Below are positions 20,705 through 32,897 of a stretch of 64,000 nucleotides of DNA, one piece after another. Origin of the DNA: Brachionus koreanus (Eukaryota > Rotifera > Eurotatoria > Ploima > Brachionidae); NCBI GenBank assembly GCA_016987375.1, contig PJRA01000313.1:3198361-3262360 (forward strand). Direction: 5' to 3'. The notes under the pieces are model-generated. The model ran no database searches. It was not told the DNA's origin and was given only the letters and a program-made list of their open reading frames with translations. The translations under genes and the position numbers were made by a program. The stretch's first letter is position 1; each line of letters opens with the position of its first letter.

Positions 20705-20905
20705 AAGTTTAAAACTTTAACATTGATCTCTTGATCACAATGCCATTTATCAGTCTCAAATAAAAATTTTTAAAGGTTTTTGAGTCATTTTTCTTTAATT
20801 TTATTCTTAAATTTTCAGGTGAATTATGGAAAAATAGTGTTTTATAGGCAAAAGATAGCATTCTATCAAGAGTTCTATGCTGAAAAGCAGTGTGACTTGT
20901 GCTTA
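20705..20905 (-). mobile_element. Possible LINE-derived fragment
   Basis: The minus strand encodes a run (HRTLDRMLSFAYKTLFF then NSPENLRIKL) that resembles the post-reverse-transcriptase region of Jockey-type LINEs. The fragment is short and abuts a MITE-like element. It could be chance; I offer it weakly. Confidence 0.3.
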
Positions 20906-20907
20906 TG

Positions 20908-21142
20908 TAGTGATTCTTGCTAAAATAAAACGATCCGTTTATGAAAATGAAATAAAACCTATTCTTATAAAAAAAAATCCCATCCATCTAATTTTAGCGC
21001 GGTTCATTATATTCTAAACGGAATAAAAAGAATGAAATGGATGAAAATAACGGATGGAATGGTAATGCTTTTAATAAATATGCATCTCAATTGCATTCAA
21101 TTTTCAGGAACGGAATGTTTCATTTTTAGCAAGAAGCACTGT
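20908..21142. mobile_element. MITE-like inverted-repeat element 1
   Basis: A left arm starting AGTGATTCTTGCTAAAAT (20909 onward) matches the reverse complement of the right arm ending at 21139-21142 (AGTGCTTCTTGCTAAAAA). The match continues imperfectly for about 40 bp (TCCGTT ... TGAAAA). The right end is flanked by TA, and the 5'-CAGTG start is seen in some Tc1/mariner-derived MITEs. It is about 235 bp long and carries no coding sequence of its own. Confidence 0.65.
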
Positions 21143-21317
21143 ATAAACTAGCACTCTTTTACGATCTATATGTAATATTATTAATAATAATTAAGATAAG
21201 AATTTTTGATGATTTTATTAATAATTGTTTCTAGTTCCATTATTTTATTATTTTGTGGTTTAAAAGGTTTTGTGTAATTTATTACAAAAGAAGATTCTTA
21301 TTACTTTTCTTCTAAAA

Positions 21318-21335
21318 GTCAAAAGCGCTTTTGAC
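21318..21335. repeat. Perfect 18-bp palindrome
   Basis: GTCAAAAGCGCTTTTGAC is a perfect palindrome in AT-rich DNA. Five bases further on is a second one, CTTGCGCAAG (21341-21350). Both adjoin the second foldback element. Confidence 0.85.
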
Positions 21336-21348
21336 ATTTACTTGCGCA

Positions 21349-21541
21349 AGTTCTGTAAATGCAAAATGGTGCATATTCAAAGTTGCACTATTATAAACAA
21401 TCTGGTAAAACTCTTCAAATTCATAATTAAAACTTGGACAAATATGGCTTTAGTCCATTTTGTAGAGACTTTACACAGCATTAGCAGACTTTGAATTTTG
21501 GGAAAATTAAGAATGTTGCACTTTGTAGTGCTTACAGAACT
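21349..21541. mobile_element. MITE-like inverted-repeat element 2
   Basis: The left arm AGTTCTGTAAATGCAAAA (21349 onward) matches the reverse complement of the right arm ending at 21541 (AGTTCTGTAAGCACTACAAA). The match then continues as GTGCA-x-ATTC, giving about 30 bp of imperfect terminal inverted repeat around 130 bp of non-coding interior. No target-site duplication is clear. Confidence 0.5.
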
Positions 21542-22613
21542 AATTAAAAACTTTCAGAAAAAAGTTATAGCTTTTTTAGCATTAATTTTTGTTTTATCTT
21601 TTTATTTTCTAGCAAATATCAGAAAACCGTTTAAATTAAAATACTTTTTTTAAATATTTTTTATATAGATAGATTAATTTAAACTTATTTTAAAGGTAGA
21701 TTTTTAGGAAAAATTACCATCATTTCAAATAAAATTTTAAATTTTTTTATAAGATAATGAAACAAGATTTTTATTCAACATGGTTGATATTATACTATTA
21801 GATATATTACCGAGCTAGTCTTGATTAAAAAACAATATGTGTATGTATTATCCATTTTTGAAAAACTAAAAAATATTATTTTAAAAATTTTTACTATTTT
21901 TATTAAGTTTATTTTTTTTCTTGAAAAAAAAATTTTTAAAAACCAATCTAATAAATAAATTTTATTTTAATTAAATTAATTAATTAATTTGTATAGCAGT
22001 TTATAAACTTCATAAGTTTTGTTTTGACGGGCTTGTCAATCAAATTCAAAGACCTGAATTAATACGAAACAATGAGATGATTTTTGTCAGTTTAATTTTA
22101 CTTGAAGTAGTTTGAATTTTTAATGTCAAAGAAATAAGGTCAAAAAAATCGATTTAACTCGTACAGGTAGATTAGAATATTTATCTTTTATTTATAACGT
22201 TAAGTTCATTCATCTATAGGTAAATTAATTAAAGTTCAATATTTTAATTTATTCATAAGTTCTAATTTTTTTTTTTCAAGTTAATAAATTTACGGATAGT
22301 GTCATGAGTATTTTTAATGCCTTTAAGCCACGTAATCCCCCGTTGATTTAATTAAGTGATTACGTTTTTTCATTAGAGACCTTGGTATCATCATTAAAAG
22401 CTTTAATTAAATACATTGAGCATAAGCAATAACGTTACATCTAAATTAAGAACCATATGAAAATTCCAATTTCTATGAGGCTCGGTTCGTATTTTAAGAA
22501 ATCTAAGGAATTCTGTAAAGGGATCGTTTCATATATATCAGTTCAAATCTTTTGAATATTTTAATATTTTTCTCTAATATTTTTAATTTATTAAGTTTTA
22601 AAATTGAGCTAAA
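21542..22613. other. Upstream region of the claudin-like gene cluster
   Basis: AT-rich; no gene or RNA is supported. A G+C-richer patch at about 22300-22520 immediately precedes the first claudin-like gene and may hold its promoter. Confidence 0.45.
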
Positions 22614-23323
22614 ATGTTGACATTTGAGACAATACTTCCTTATTTGTTGATGAAATTGACTCTAATTTTTGAGTTAATTTCATTTCTAAGCAGTCACATG
22701 ATTGATAGTCGAAATTTTACCACTCTTCATGAAGGAATTTTTCAGCGTTGTGTATACCCGGTCACTCAAGACCCATACACATTTAAGTGTCTATGGTGGA
22801 GCGCAGATACTTTTAACACTGATCGGAGTTAATTTAATTTAACTCAAAAATTTTCTTCTAGTTAATATTTTTTTTAAGCTTCATTGCAATTAGTGACAGT
22901 TCTAGCATTTATTTCTATGTTTTTAATTGGACTTACTCTGATATTCGGCGTGGTCAGTGGTTATATAACAGAATTAAGAGGAACAAATTACAAACCATCC
23001 ATGAACATTGCTTTACTAGCTAATGGTAAATTTTCTTCTTTCAATTAGAATTTAAAAAGAAAAATTTTAATTATTTTAATTTAAGCATTAATTTTGCTCA
23101 TCATTTTGATTGTTTATAGTTTTGTCTATGCCGGAGATACTAAAGTCATTCGTAAAAATTAAAACTTTAAGGATTGATTTTAAACTAATTATTTTATTTT
23201 ATAGCGGGAGTATCAACCACTTTAGTATTTTCGTGGTCGTATTACACACTCTTTGGAGCCCTAGCAACAAATATTCTTGCATTGGTATTCTTGATGTACA
23301 ATCCACTAAGAGGCTTCAAATAA
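22614..23323 (+). CDS. Claudin/PMP22-like four-span membrane protein A
   Basis: Four exons (22614-22827, 22879-23025, 23086-23151, 23205-23323) give 181 aa. The layout is that of the PMP22/EMP/claudin superfamily: one membrane helix at the N-terminus, a first extracellular loop with GIFQRC and KCLWW (compare the claudin G-L-W-x-x-C ... C pattern), then three closely spaced helices and a short cytoplasmic tail. Proteins of this fold act in cell-cell junctions or as channel subunits. The exact family is uncertain. It is the first of three tandem paralogues on the same strand with the same intron positions. Confidence 0.78.
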
Positions 23324-23462
23324 TTGACCCAAATTTTACTAACCCGTTTTTTCTTAACCATTTTTTTTCTCAAAATAAAGTTGTAACTATTCAATATTTT
23401 TATTTTATTTTCATTTTTTTTAGAAAAAAAATTTAAATCATAGAAAATTAGTGTTTTAAAAA

Positions 23463-24224
23463 ATGAGCTGTGTAGTTTCATCTTTGACATTTATATTCTT
23501 ATTGGCATCAATTGGAGCACAAGGAATATCTATGCTAACCAGCTATATGGTTGTAAATAGATATGCTCCTGGTCTTCATGACGGAATATTTCAGCGATGC
23601 GGTGGACTTGCGTATTTTCAAAATTCGATAAACGCAGTAGGTTCTTTTATGTCAAAAGCTTTGGATGGTTCGGTCAAAACTTTTACCTCCTGCTATTGGT
23701 GGAACAGTGATCTTTTCAAAAATGATACAAGTAAATAAGATAAATTAATCTTTTTTATTTATTTTATTTCATTATTTAAGTTCCTCTTCAAATTTGTGTT
23801 GTTTTATCTTTGGCATCAATTGGAGTAATTGGTCTCATTGGGATATTTTTTTTGCTTAGTCTAGTTGAAAGATTTAAAACAAAATCACTTAACCTTTTCC
23901 TAGGAGTACTTACAACAATTAATTGTAACGATATCTCAATTCAAGTTAAACAAAATTTCTAAAATTTTATTCAATTTAAGCTTTGATTTTGATTTCAATT
24001 ATAATTGTCTACACATTTTTTTATGCTAAAGAAGCCAAAATTACCCGTAAGTCTAGTATCTTGAAAATAAATAAAAGCTAATTAAAATTTTTGTTTTTAA
24101 AGCGGATCATAAGTCACCAATTTTGTTCTCATGGTCCTATTGGATTCTTTATGCTGCAAGTGCCGGCTATTTTCTGACAACCATACTTTTTTGCTGCAAC
24201 AATTCTAAATCATTTGATGACTAA
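23463..24224 (+). CDS. Claudin/PMP22-like four-span membrane protein B
   Basis: Four exons (23463-23730, 23781-23924, 23981-24046, 24103-24224) give 199 aa. It starts 140 bp after gene A, and exon 3 has exactly the same 66-nt length as in A and C. The first loop again has LHDGIFQRC and ends CYWWNSDLF, but is about 18 residues longer than in A. The last helix is preceded by FSWSYW (FSWSYY in A), and the tail is CCNNSKSFDD. It is clearly a duplicate of gene A. Confidence 0.78.
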
Positions 24225-24452
24225 ATCAAAAAAATTAAAATGGAGTGTAAATGGTGTAAATTATTTTTGCCAAATTTTGCAAAAATTTCTATTTTTTGTA
24301 GACGATAACTGGATCGTTTAATTTATTGTATTGTAGTTAATAGAGATATTTGATATTTTTGAATTAATTAATAAAAATTTTCTATATTTGTTAACTTTTT
24401 TTATCATAAATATAATTGAAAACTTTAAAGTTGAATTTTTTTTAAACTATAA

Positions 24453-25809
24453 ATGGGTTTGAGTGAAGTGATAACTTATATTTCTTATTCGCTACTGATA
24501 GCAACTGGTGTTCTCGAAGGACTTGGAATATTAAAAACAATAATATTTTTTGACAATAAGATAAGTTGTATTCAAGACTTTATAAATATGCAATGTTCAA
24601 GTTTTTCTTTTACAAAAGCATACATATCTTGTTTCTGGACTAGTTTTTTCAATATCAAAATTGATACAATAATATTTTTTAAAGGTATTTTTTAATAATT
24701 ATTATAGACCAGGAAATTAATAGTTCCTAATTCAAATTTTTGATATCAATATTGATTGAAGAAAAGAATTTAATATTTTAAAGGAAGAGACGCTTTAAAT
24801 TTTATTGATTTTATTATCAAAAAATCTAGATGAATTTTAAACAAAATATTATCTTTTTACATTTACAAAAAAATATGTAGTTTTAAAAATGAATTCTCTT
24901 TTTGAAAAGCTATTTTTAAGTGAATTTTTTTCAAGAAAATTAATTAAGTCTTTTGAATTGATAATTTAAAAAAATATGATTGAGACCTTAATTTTTTAAG
25001 TGGTAAATCTGGTGGCAGTGATTTCAGTCACATCGTACTTAATTTTGATATCTACTTTTATGATTACTTTTGTAACGTCTTTAGCAAACATAGTCAGGCC
25101 ACTAGTTCAGAAAATTCTCGGATTTATGATGATGATAAATGGTAAATTTTAATTTTGATTTTGGTCAAAATAGCGTTAAATTATTTTTAAGTATTTTTGA
25201 TTTCAATAATTATACTTGAATATGCCACTGTCTATGCAAGCGATATTTACAAAAAAGGTAAGATATGAATTTTTCGCTTAATATCACAGTCTGCTTGAAG
25301 GAATGAAGTGACCTGATTTTTATTCTGCTGAATTTTGTATTAAATTTCTATTAAATTCCGAAAATTCCTCAAAATACAGTAGCATGTAATTTTTTTTAGA
25401 GCTTATTGACTATTTAGATCAAAAGACGGAAACAATTTTTTAATAAATCAATAAAACAGTTGGAATTCAAATATTAAATTAGTACACAGTTGGAGTCTTT
25501 TATTACCTTGAATTAGTCACTTAAATGATTTAATTTTTGAAGTTCGATTAAGCTAAAATCTCTTTTTTTTTTTTGAAACATTACTTTTTGGGAATGAGCA
25601 CAAATGTTTATTAGAGCTTTAATCAAAAGACTAATTGTTTAAATTTTTAAGTGATCAACAAAGTTGAAACCGAAGTTCCTGATAGCAAATCGCGTTCATC
25701 TGCAACTCTTTATGCTGCAACTACATTGAGCTTTATATGTTCTTTGTCCTATTTTTATAATCCCATTAGAACAAATTTTTCACGCAGAGATTCAGAAGAT
25801 GACGATTAG
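24453..25809 (+). CDS. Claudin/PMP22-like four-span membrane protein C, divergent
   Basis: Four exons (24453-24684, 25001-25141, 25192-25257, 25652-25809) give 198 aa. Intron positions and phases match A and B, and exon 3 is again 66 nt, but introns 1 and 3 are much longer (316 and 394 nt). The GIFQRC loop motif has become SCIQDFINMQC, keeping only the Cys pattern, and the segment before helix 4 is Lys/Glu/Ser-rich. The C-terminus is acidic (SRRDSEDDD). It is the most diverged copy; splice sites are good and there is no internal stop, so I take it to be functional. Confidence 0.65.
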
Positions 25810-27140
25810 TTTTTTTTTAAAGAAAAATATTTTCTTAGATATTTTAATAAAACAATTTAAATTTCAATAAATAAAATATTTGCTCTCAATCCTCTTATTT
25901 AGCACACCTGTATATGAATTTATAACAGTGTCAATTCAAATATTTACAAGTAGAAAATTTGAATGCCGGAAAATTTCCTATCTATTCAAAAGAGTTTCCT
26001 TTTGAAAAACATGCATGATAAAGACAAAAATAAAAAGCAAACATATCTAAGATTAAAAAAGTAAACATATCGTTTTGTCAAAATAAAAATGCAAACATTT
26101 TGAGTATTTACCTTCTAAACAGAGGTTAATAAATTTGGTTAATATTTGTTTTTTAATAGTAGACTATTTACTCGATAGCCAGGAGTTAATTGATGAGTGT
26201 TTTCTTAGCCAAAATATTCGCGAAAATCCGGATTAGACAGGTGAAATTTTACTTGCAATCTTAGTAGAATTCAGTCTGGACACTTAGTTGTAATCAAGAA
26301 TCTAGTTAAAAGTTTATTTCTAAACCAAATTTCAAATTAAAAGCTAAAATAACAAAATGTGAGAATAATTTTTATTTACATTTTAACTTTTAAATTATAA
26401 AATAAATAGTTGACAATTGTTTTATCTCGATTTATCTTTGTAAAAAATAAATTGATTTGAAAATTATTGAAAAATTGCTTAAATTGACTGAATGTCTATG
26501 ATCTAGTTTCATTACCTTGATTACTTTTATAAATGATAAAATTAAAATTTTCGATCGAAATTCATATTCATTTGTATGACTAAAATTTTTCAAAACTCTC
26601 AATGAAAGTCTTCAGAAAACTAAAAAGATTAAAATTTTATTAAATACTAGCTCTATCATTAATAATAAAGGGTAGCCACAAACCCTACAATGAGAATGAA
26701 TAAGTTTTTCTTTATATTTTATTTTTATTTTAATATAACAATAAGAAGCATTTGAAAATAATAAATAAAAAAATCAATGAATTCTTTTCTTATTTATTTT
26801 TTAAATTTGAAATAAAAAAGCTTCAACTTGAATTGTTCTTTGCTTTTTTTTTCTCTTATTATTTCTTTTTTCTTTTTTGAATTTGCTTTGTTTTTCTTTC
26901 TACTAATTCTTCACAAAAGTGTCTCAAAAGATGCTTTTGTGCTTAACACGATGGAACAATTAGACATCGCTAATATATTTTTCTCATTTGTCGAGCAACT
27001 CAAGGATCCCTTTAAACCGTTTATTTCGCTCTTTCATTCCTATTTTCTTTTTATGTTGTTGAATTGAATTTTCTTTCAAAATTTCAAACAAAAGCAATCT
27101 TAATAATTAAAATTTATTAAAAAGACAATATTATTTGAAT
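25810..27140. other. Intergenic region after the claudin-like cluster
   Basis: Mostly AT-rich and unstructured. A plus-strand frame at 26828-27067 ends with a coding-looking stretch (NTMEQLDIANIFFSFVEQLKDPFKPF), which could be a terminal exon after an acceptor at about 26918, but no partner exon or family is apparent. Confidence 0.4.
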
Positions 27141-27294
27141 TTTTTTTATTTATTTCAAAACACAAAACATTAACAATAACTCAGCTCTTTTCTTTATATA
27201 TTTTTTTGAAATATCAATAATATTTCTTTTTTTTTTAAAGGGAAAAGAAATTAAAATAACAAAGAAATAACAAAAATTTAAATTTTTAGTTTTT

Positions 27295-27720
27295 TTTTTC
27301 AATTTTGGGTATAAATATGGAGGCTTAGACAAACTTTTTTCTCGAAAAAGCCTATTGCATTTATCCATACAATTATTTTAACCACTTCATTTTTATACAA
27401 ACCAAGATACAAATTTTTCGTACAATCGAGCGCTTCGTACAAGCAAAAATGGTTGCACATATCAGCGTCAACAAATAGTAAGTAATTTTTTAGACACTTC
27501 TTAAGGAATATTTGTTTTCTTTTTTGTTTCTCAAGTAAGTCAATATTGATTTCAGGAAATTGAGCACCGATATTTTTAGATGAGCTTATTATTATCTTAA
27601 TATTTTTGTCAAATAGTAAGACAATGATGCGTACCTTTAACACCTTGTTTGGCACTTAATCCATAAGAAAGGCTCGAACACTCGTCATTAAGAAAAAATC
27701 ATGATTTTTAAATATTTAAC
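27295..27720 (-). other. Unresolved coding-like segment
   Basis: The minus strand here has coding-like composition, but no single clean frame begins with ATG. One frame (27299-27655) is open for 118 codons and contains NYLLFVDADMCNHFCLYEALDC. It starts directly after a TAA, just downstream of MTSVRAFLMD in the same frame. Another reading uses a GTACGC donor at about 27634 and a second exon in a different frame. It is either a small spliced gene that I could not resolve or a decayed one. Confidence 0.3.
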
Positions 27721-28820
27721 TAGGGATTTTTTTATTTTTAATTCTACCAAAATAATTAAACTCTAATTTTTGATTTTTGATGGTGATTTATCTTTTCATT
27801 GATTGTTATAGTGTGGTAAAATTTGATTTTAAAAGATTAAGTGCTTAAGAATATCAATAGCCGTATTATTTGAGCACATATGAAAAGTTTTGAGCTAATT
27901 TGCCCTAGCCGTGAACAATTAGATGCCTAATTATACAACTAACTGTCAAAATCAGTAAATACTCAAAATTTTGAGTTTATCATACACTGTAATTAAACAG
28001 TGCCCTGTCGGAAATCGTTGAGCTGCAAATTTTACATTGTAAAATTGCTTAAACTTATTATGGCCAATTAGTGATGCTTAAATAGTCACTTATCTACTAT
28101 GTCATTAAATGTGACTAACCAGTTGTTTTCCTCTCAATAGGACCCGAAGAATTCCGCAGTTTTGCCATCTGCTGAAAAATATTATTTGCTAGCACACTCA
28201 CACATTTAAACACAATAGATCGCATATTTATGCATTTTTTTTCGTTTAATGACAACTTTAGTAATAAACAAATGACCCAGACTGAATGTCATCCATGAAA
28301 AACAGAGCAATCAAAATCAGCAATTAAAAATTTGGAATTTAAAATTAGATAAGATTTAGTTGACAAAAAAATTTACATAATCTAAAGATATAAGACTTAG
28401 ATATATAGGTGCTTACATGAACGTTAAAATACATACAAGCTTTTTAGATGAGGTTCATATGATAACAGTGCCATAAGCTATTTAGTCAACTTTTTCTCTT
28501 TTTTTTTTATTTAAAAAATAAATAAGATTATGTTCAGATTAGTAAACTAATGCTCTGTGTACAAATTTGGCTTGGAGACATTTCCAAAGCAAATTTTTAT
28601 TTTCGTCTAAAATGCTCATTTGACTAGTAATTATCGAACCTATTGAAATTTTTTTTTTTTTATTTCTTGTGGTTACATAGTTATAGCCCTGACAAAATAT
28701 GAGTGATATCAAAAAAAAAAAAAGAGTTTAATAAAGCACTTAAGCGTAATTTATGTGATAAAGAGAGATTAAATAAATAGGTATTTGATTAGTAGACTAT
28801 TTGAGAAACTAGTATTAGCT

Positions 28821-29045
28821 CACCTGATTTTGTGTCAGCAATGCTTTCCATCTTAATGCTCCAGTGAACATTTTTCTAATCGGATTTATGTTCAAACATG
28901 AAATATAATCTGTTAAATTTGTGGCAAAATAGTTTAGTTGGTGAGTTATGCAACTTATGTTTAAAATGCCTCTAAGAAATGAATATGAATATTTTTCGGT
29001 TTTTAATTTAAAGCATCCGTAACTAGAATGCATTCCAGATGACAT
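28821..29045 (-). CDS. Possible first exon of an unidentified gene
   Basis: A minus-strand ATG at 29043-29045 opens 75 codons that end at a good splice donor (CAG/GTGAGC at 28821). Six Cys and mixed polar residues make it look less random than most frames here. No continuation exon was identified with confidence, although the coding-like segment at 27.3-27.7 kb lies in the right direction. I do not recognise it. Confidence 0.25.
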
Positions 29046-30798
29046 TTAGAATGTCAATGGTCGCAAGTTTTACAATTCAATAGATTCAATTAAAATATTT
29101 TTAATTTATTTTTTTTTTTCAATTTTTTATTTTGAATTTTCTTCCAAGTCTATAATTAAATTCCGGTATTCGGTGTGTTGAAATTTTGTCGTTGTTAAGT
29201 GATTTCAATTAATTTTCAAATTCCGGAATTTAGAAAAATTGTTTGAGTTAAGTTTAGAGAGCGGATGTGCGCCTTATTTAGTGCCGAACAACCAAGACAT
29301 TAGAACTGTTCTTGTTAATCGAGTATTGTTGATCAACAATTAAAAGAAAAATTCTAAAAAAATTGCACTTGATTTCATGGGCAATATTGGCAAAAAAAAT
29401 TGCTTCCTTATCAAATTAGCCAAGTTTTCTAGACACATATTTCGACAATTTTTATAAGCAAAAAAAAGAAAAATTTTGCTCGAACTATTTTAAGTGGACT
29501 TATGACACATAGTTGTTGGCATCATAAGTTAGACTTAAGCGTTTTTTCTTCATTTTTTTGCTCAAGAATAAATTAAATTCCAATCGAGACTGTTTTAAAT
29601 ATTCATAAGCATGAAAAAGTTTTCAAGTTTTGAAAAAACAAGCTATTCCACTTGAATATTCATAGCTCTAATTTTGCTCTCTCGAATACTGGCTGTTTGT
29701 TTTGAGCTGACTATTATCCGCAGATTAGGGATTTACACGGATTTAAGAAGCCAGTAATCGAATACACCAAGATTACATGCAATTGTGTTCCTATTTACTA
29801 TGTGTTAAGTGTGTTGTTGTATATGTGTACTGGAACTGCTAATCCGAGTATCGATTTGCCCAGTTAGCTAATTGCTCTAACTTGAAATTCTATACACTCT
29901 AAATAGGTTTTTATACCTCATGTAGATTGGTGATAATTATAGGTATTTAGGCTAATTTTGAGTGAAGAGCAGAGAAAATTGATAAGAAAATGACATTTTT
30001 TTTCAAGTTTTTTTTTTTAAATGGAATTTTAGCACATATTTTTCTTGTCATAATCATCAAATTCAAATTTTTTTCTTTGTGTCTAAGGTTTATTAAATTT
30101 TAATAATTCTCGTTCCATCAATGCAAAACCGTACTTAAATAATAATTAGAGAATTTCAGTTTTTTTTTCATTTTTTTTCAAGTAGCATTAAGCACATTAA
30201 TCATTGAATAGGTCTGATTCAAAAGTAGGTCTCCCACTGTTTATCTCGCTAAAGCGATGAAACTAAACACCTTTTTCTTTCTTAGTTTAAATTTAGTGTA
30301 GATTTATTGGAAATAGTTTATGATTAAACTCTAATTAAGATAAGAAAAATTAAAGATAAATTTTTGTTATTGTTGTCGTTGTTCCTGTGACATTTTGTCT
30401 CGATAAGTTTTGTTTGTATCGAGTGCAATTAATTGAGTCGGCTCTAGATAAACGCTCGTTGCAAATAATGGCTTAATTAAGTGTTTATCTGAGCATATCT
30501 CGATTAATTTATTTTATTGGCAATACGGTTTTTTTATGTAGAGAATTAATCGATTGGTTTATAGCGCTATCGCTCCCTAAATATGATTTGTCAAAATTTC
30601 TCTATCTAAATATATGTTTCTATAATAACACTAATTGTATGTTTTAGTTTAATTAAAAATATGAAAAAAAAATTAGTCAAACGGCAATTTTGGGATGTAA
30701 TTTTAAAAATTTGAAATATATATATTTTTTTCTATCTTATCAATCGAGTCTAGAGCGTCATTGTTTCGAATTAGGCTCATGGCCCTGGGGAAATTTGA

Positions 30799-30833
30799 GT
30801 GTGTATATGTGTATGTGTGTCTGTGTGTGTGTG
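30799..30833. repeat. TG-rich microsatellite
   Basis: Imperfect alternating TG/TA repeat of about 35 bp. Confidence 0.9.
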
Positions 30834-31506
30834 CCAATTCAATTTAATTCAATTCTATCAACAAATAGCTTAATAATGGCAGAAAAATAATTGACTTTTT
30901 TTCAATTTTAAAATCTTGTTATTCTATTCACTGAGATTTTCTTTTTATTTATTGATTTACTAAATCAGACACTTTGTTGGCGAATTGTGACTAAAAAGAA
31001 TAGATAGACAAATTTAAATTAGCGAGCACAATAGTTTGAAGCTAAGTCGAGTAAATGGGATCAAGGACTATTTAATTTACTCGGCAAACAAACGTTTAGG
31101 AGTTCTAGTTTGCTTACGAAACCCTATGCATATAAAGAAATGTGAGCAATTTTTGATAAAATGTCAATCGGATGGTTTGTTCTATTGTTTTAGTTTTTAG
31201 AGTAGTTTAAATTTTCAAGTTCGAACAAATATCTTAATTAAAGCCAATGATGTAGTTCTTTGTTCTTTTTGGTAATCGTTGGCAAATAGATAAGAGGTAT
31301 TTTGTAAACAAATTTAATTTAATTCAATTGGATTTATTTGGATTAGAGGTAGAAAATAAATGAGAAGTGGCAAGGAAAAAAAACTATCATTCCATTTCAA
31401 TCCAACACAAATATCCGCATTTAGCTAAATAAAAAAAAAAAACTTTTTAGTCTAGTATCTAAATTCTTTTTGTTCCTCGTCTCATTTCCGCACAATATCT
31501 CTATTT

Positions 31507-31527
31507 CTCTCTCTCTCTTTCTCTTTC
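31507..31527. repeat. CT-rich tract 1
   Basis: CT dinucleotide repeat with interspersed T, in the SoxB 5' region. Confidence 0.85.
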
Positions 31528-32437
31528 AATTCATTGTACCTTTTTGAATAATTAAAATAATTTAAATATTTAAACAGTAAATAGCATAGAGAATGGGCAA
31601 ACTGTATTTTAAATTTAGTCGATAAAATAAAAACAAAATAGAATAAAATATATTTTAGCATTGTTAAGTCTTCCTATTTAGCAAAATTTTTAATTATATA
31701 ACCAGGAAGTTGCATTTGGTTCCGTAAAATTCTGTTTAATTAAAATTCTGATTTTTATTTTAAACAATTTTTTTTGAATTTTAATTAACCAGAAATGCAC
31801 AGATTACCTAACTGAATTTTTATAAAAAAAAAAAGAAGAAAACTGACTCCCTGGATGCGAGTCACATGAGCCACAACACGACAAGGATCATTTTTTTTTT
31901 CTTAAATAAAATTCACTTTTTTAATAGCTTAAAGTAATTTGCCATAAACTCAATTAATAGCAGAATTAAGGCCTCGGGCTCCTTAGGCTTGGATTAGGCC
32001 AGAACCGGTTGTGAGCTAAATAAAAGGATTGCGAACAATTGTTTAAATAGATCACCCTGAAGAAGTTTATTTTTTTGCTAAAGTCAGATAGAATTTCAAT
32101 TATTTTTTATTCTTTAAAATTCTAAAATTCAATTAATTTCAACAATAAGAATAACAGTAGCTCCAAACCATGAACAAGTTAGAATCAAGTTATAATTATG
32201 TTATTACCTTTGGATATAGTATCTCTAATGAATAAGAAAAAAAATAACACTTAATTTTAATATTTAAATTTAAAATCAGTAAATAAAGCTTCAAGTCATA
32301 CTTTGATTATAAGACTTATTTCGGTATTGAGGCTGCAAGTCGACGATAAAATTTAAATTTAAAATCTTGTTTTTGTTTAATATTCCAAATTATATGTAAA
32401 TGTTTTTGTTTTAGAATTCTGGATTTTTGGTGTTTTT

Positions 32438-32492
32438 TTTTTGTTTCTCTCTTTTTCTTTCTTCTCTCTTTCTTTGTCTTTGGCTGTCTCTT
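32438..32492. repeat. CT-rich polypyrimidine tract 2
   Basis: A 55-bp pyrimidine-rich run with several TCTCTC cores. Confidence 0.85.
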
Positions 32493-32856
32493 TATTTAAC
32501 AAATGCTTGTCATGATAAGGAAAGAGTCCTGGCGAGCAAAATTTAATAGTGCACGCAAATGTGCAACACTATGAAATCGTAATTTAATTAACTATAGGAA
32601 ACCAAAAGTCGGCTCTGAACTAGTCATCAAAACACCTTGTCACTCATCATAGCATCCATAATTTGCTAGATCTCCTATTTCAAATAAGCATAGAAAATAA
32701 AGAAAAATGATTAATGATAATTTTTATTAAATTAGAAAAAAAAATTCTAAAAGTTATCTATTTGAATTTTTTCGATTAGTTCTGCTGTGTAATTTTCTCA
32801 AAATAGATCAGATAATTTGGAATTTTGAAAAGATCAAGATAAAATATTTTCCATTT

Positions 32857-32897
32857 TTCTCTCTCTCTCTCTCTTTCTCTCTTTTTTTCTCTCTCTT
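32857..32897. repeat. CT-rich tract 3
   Basis: About 41 bp of CT repeat broken by T runs, same strand as tracts 1, 2 and 4. Confidence 0.9.

Noticed and set aside
21270..21494. A 74-codon plus-strand frame
   Set aside because: It overlaps the palindromes and the arms of foldback element 2, so the frame is incidental.
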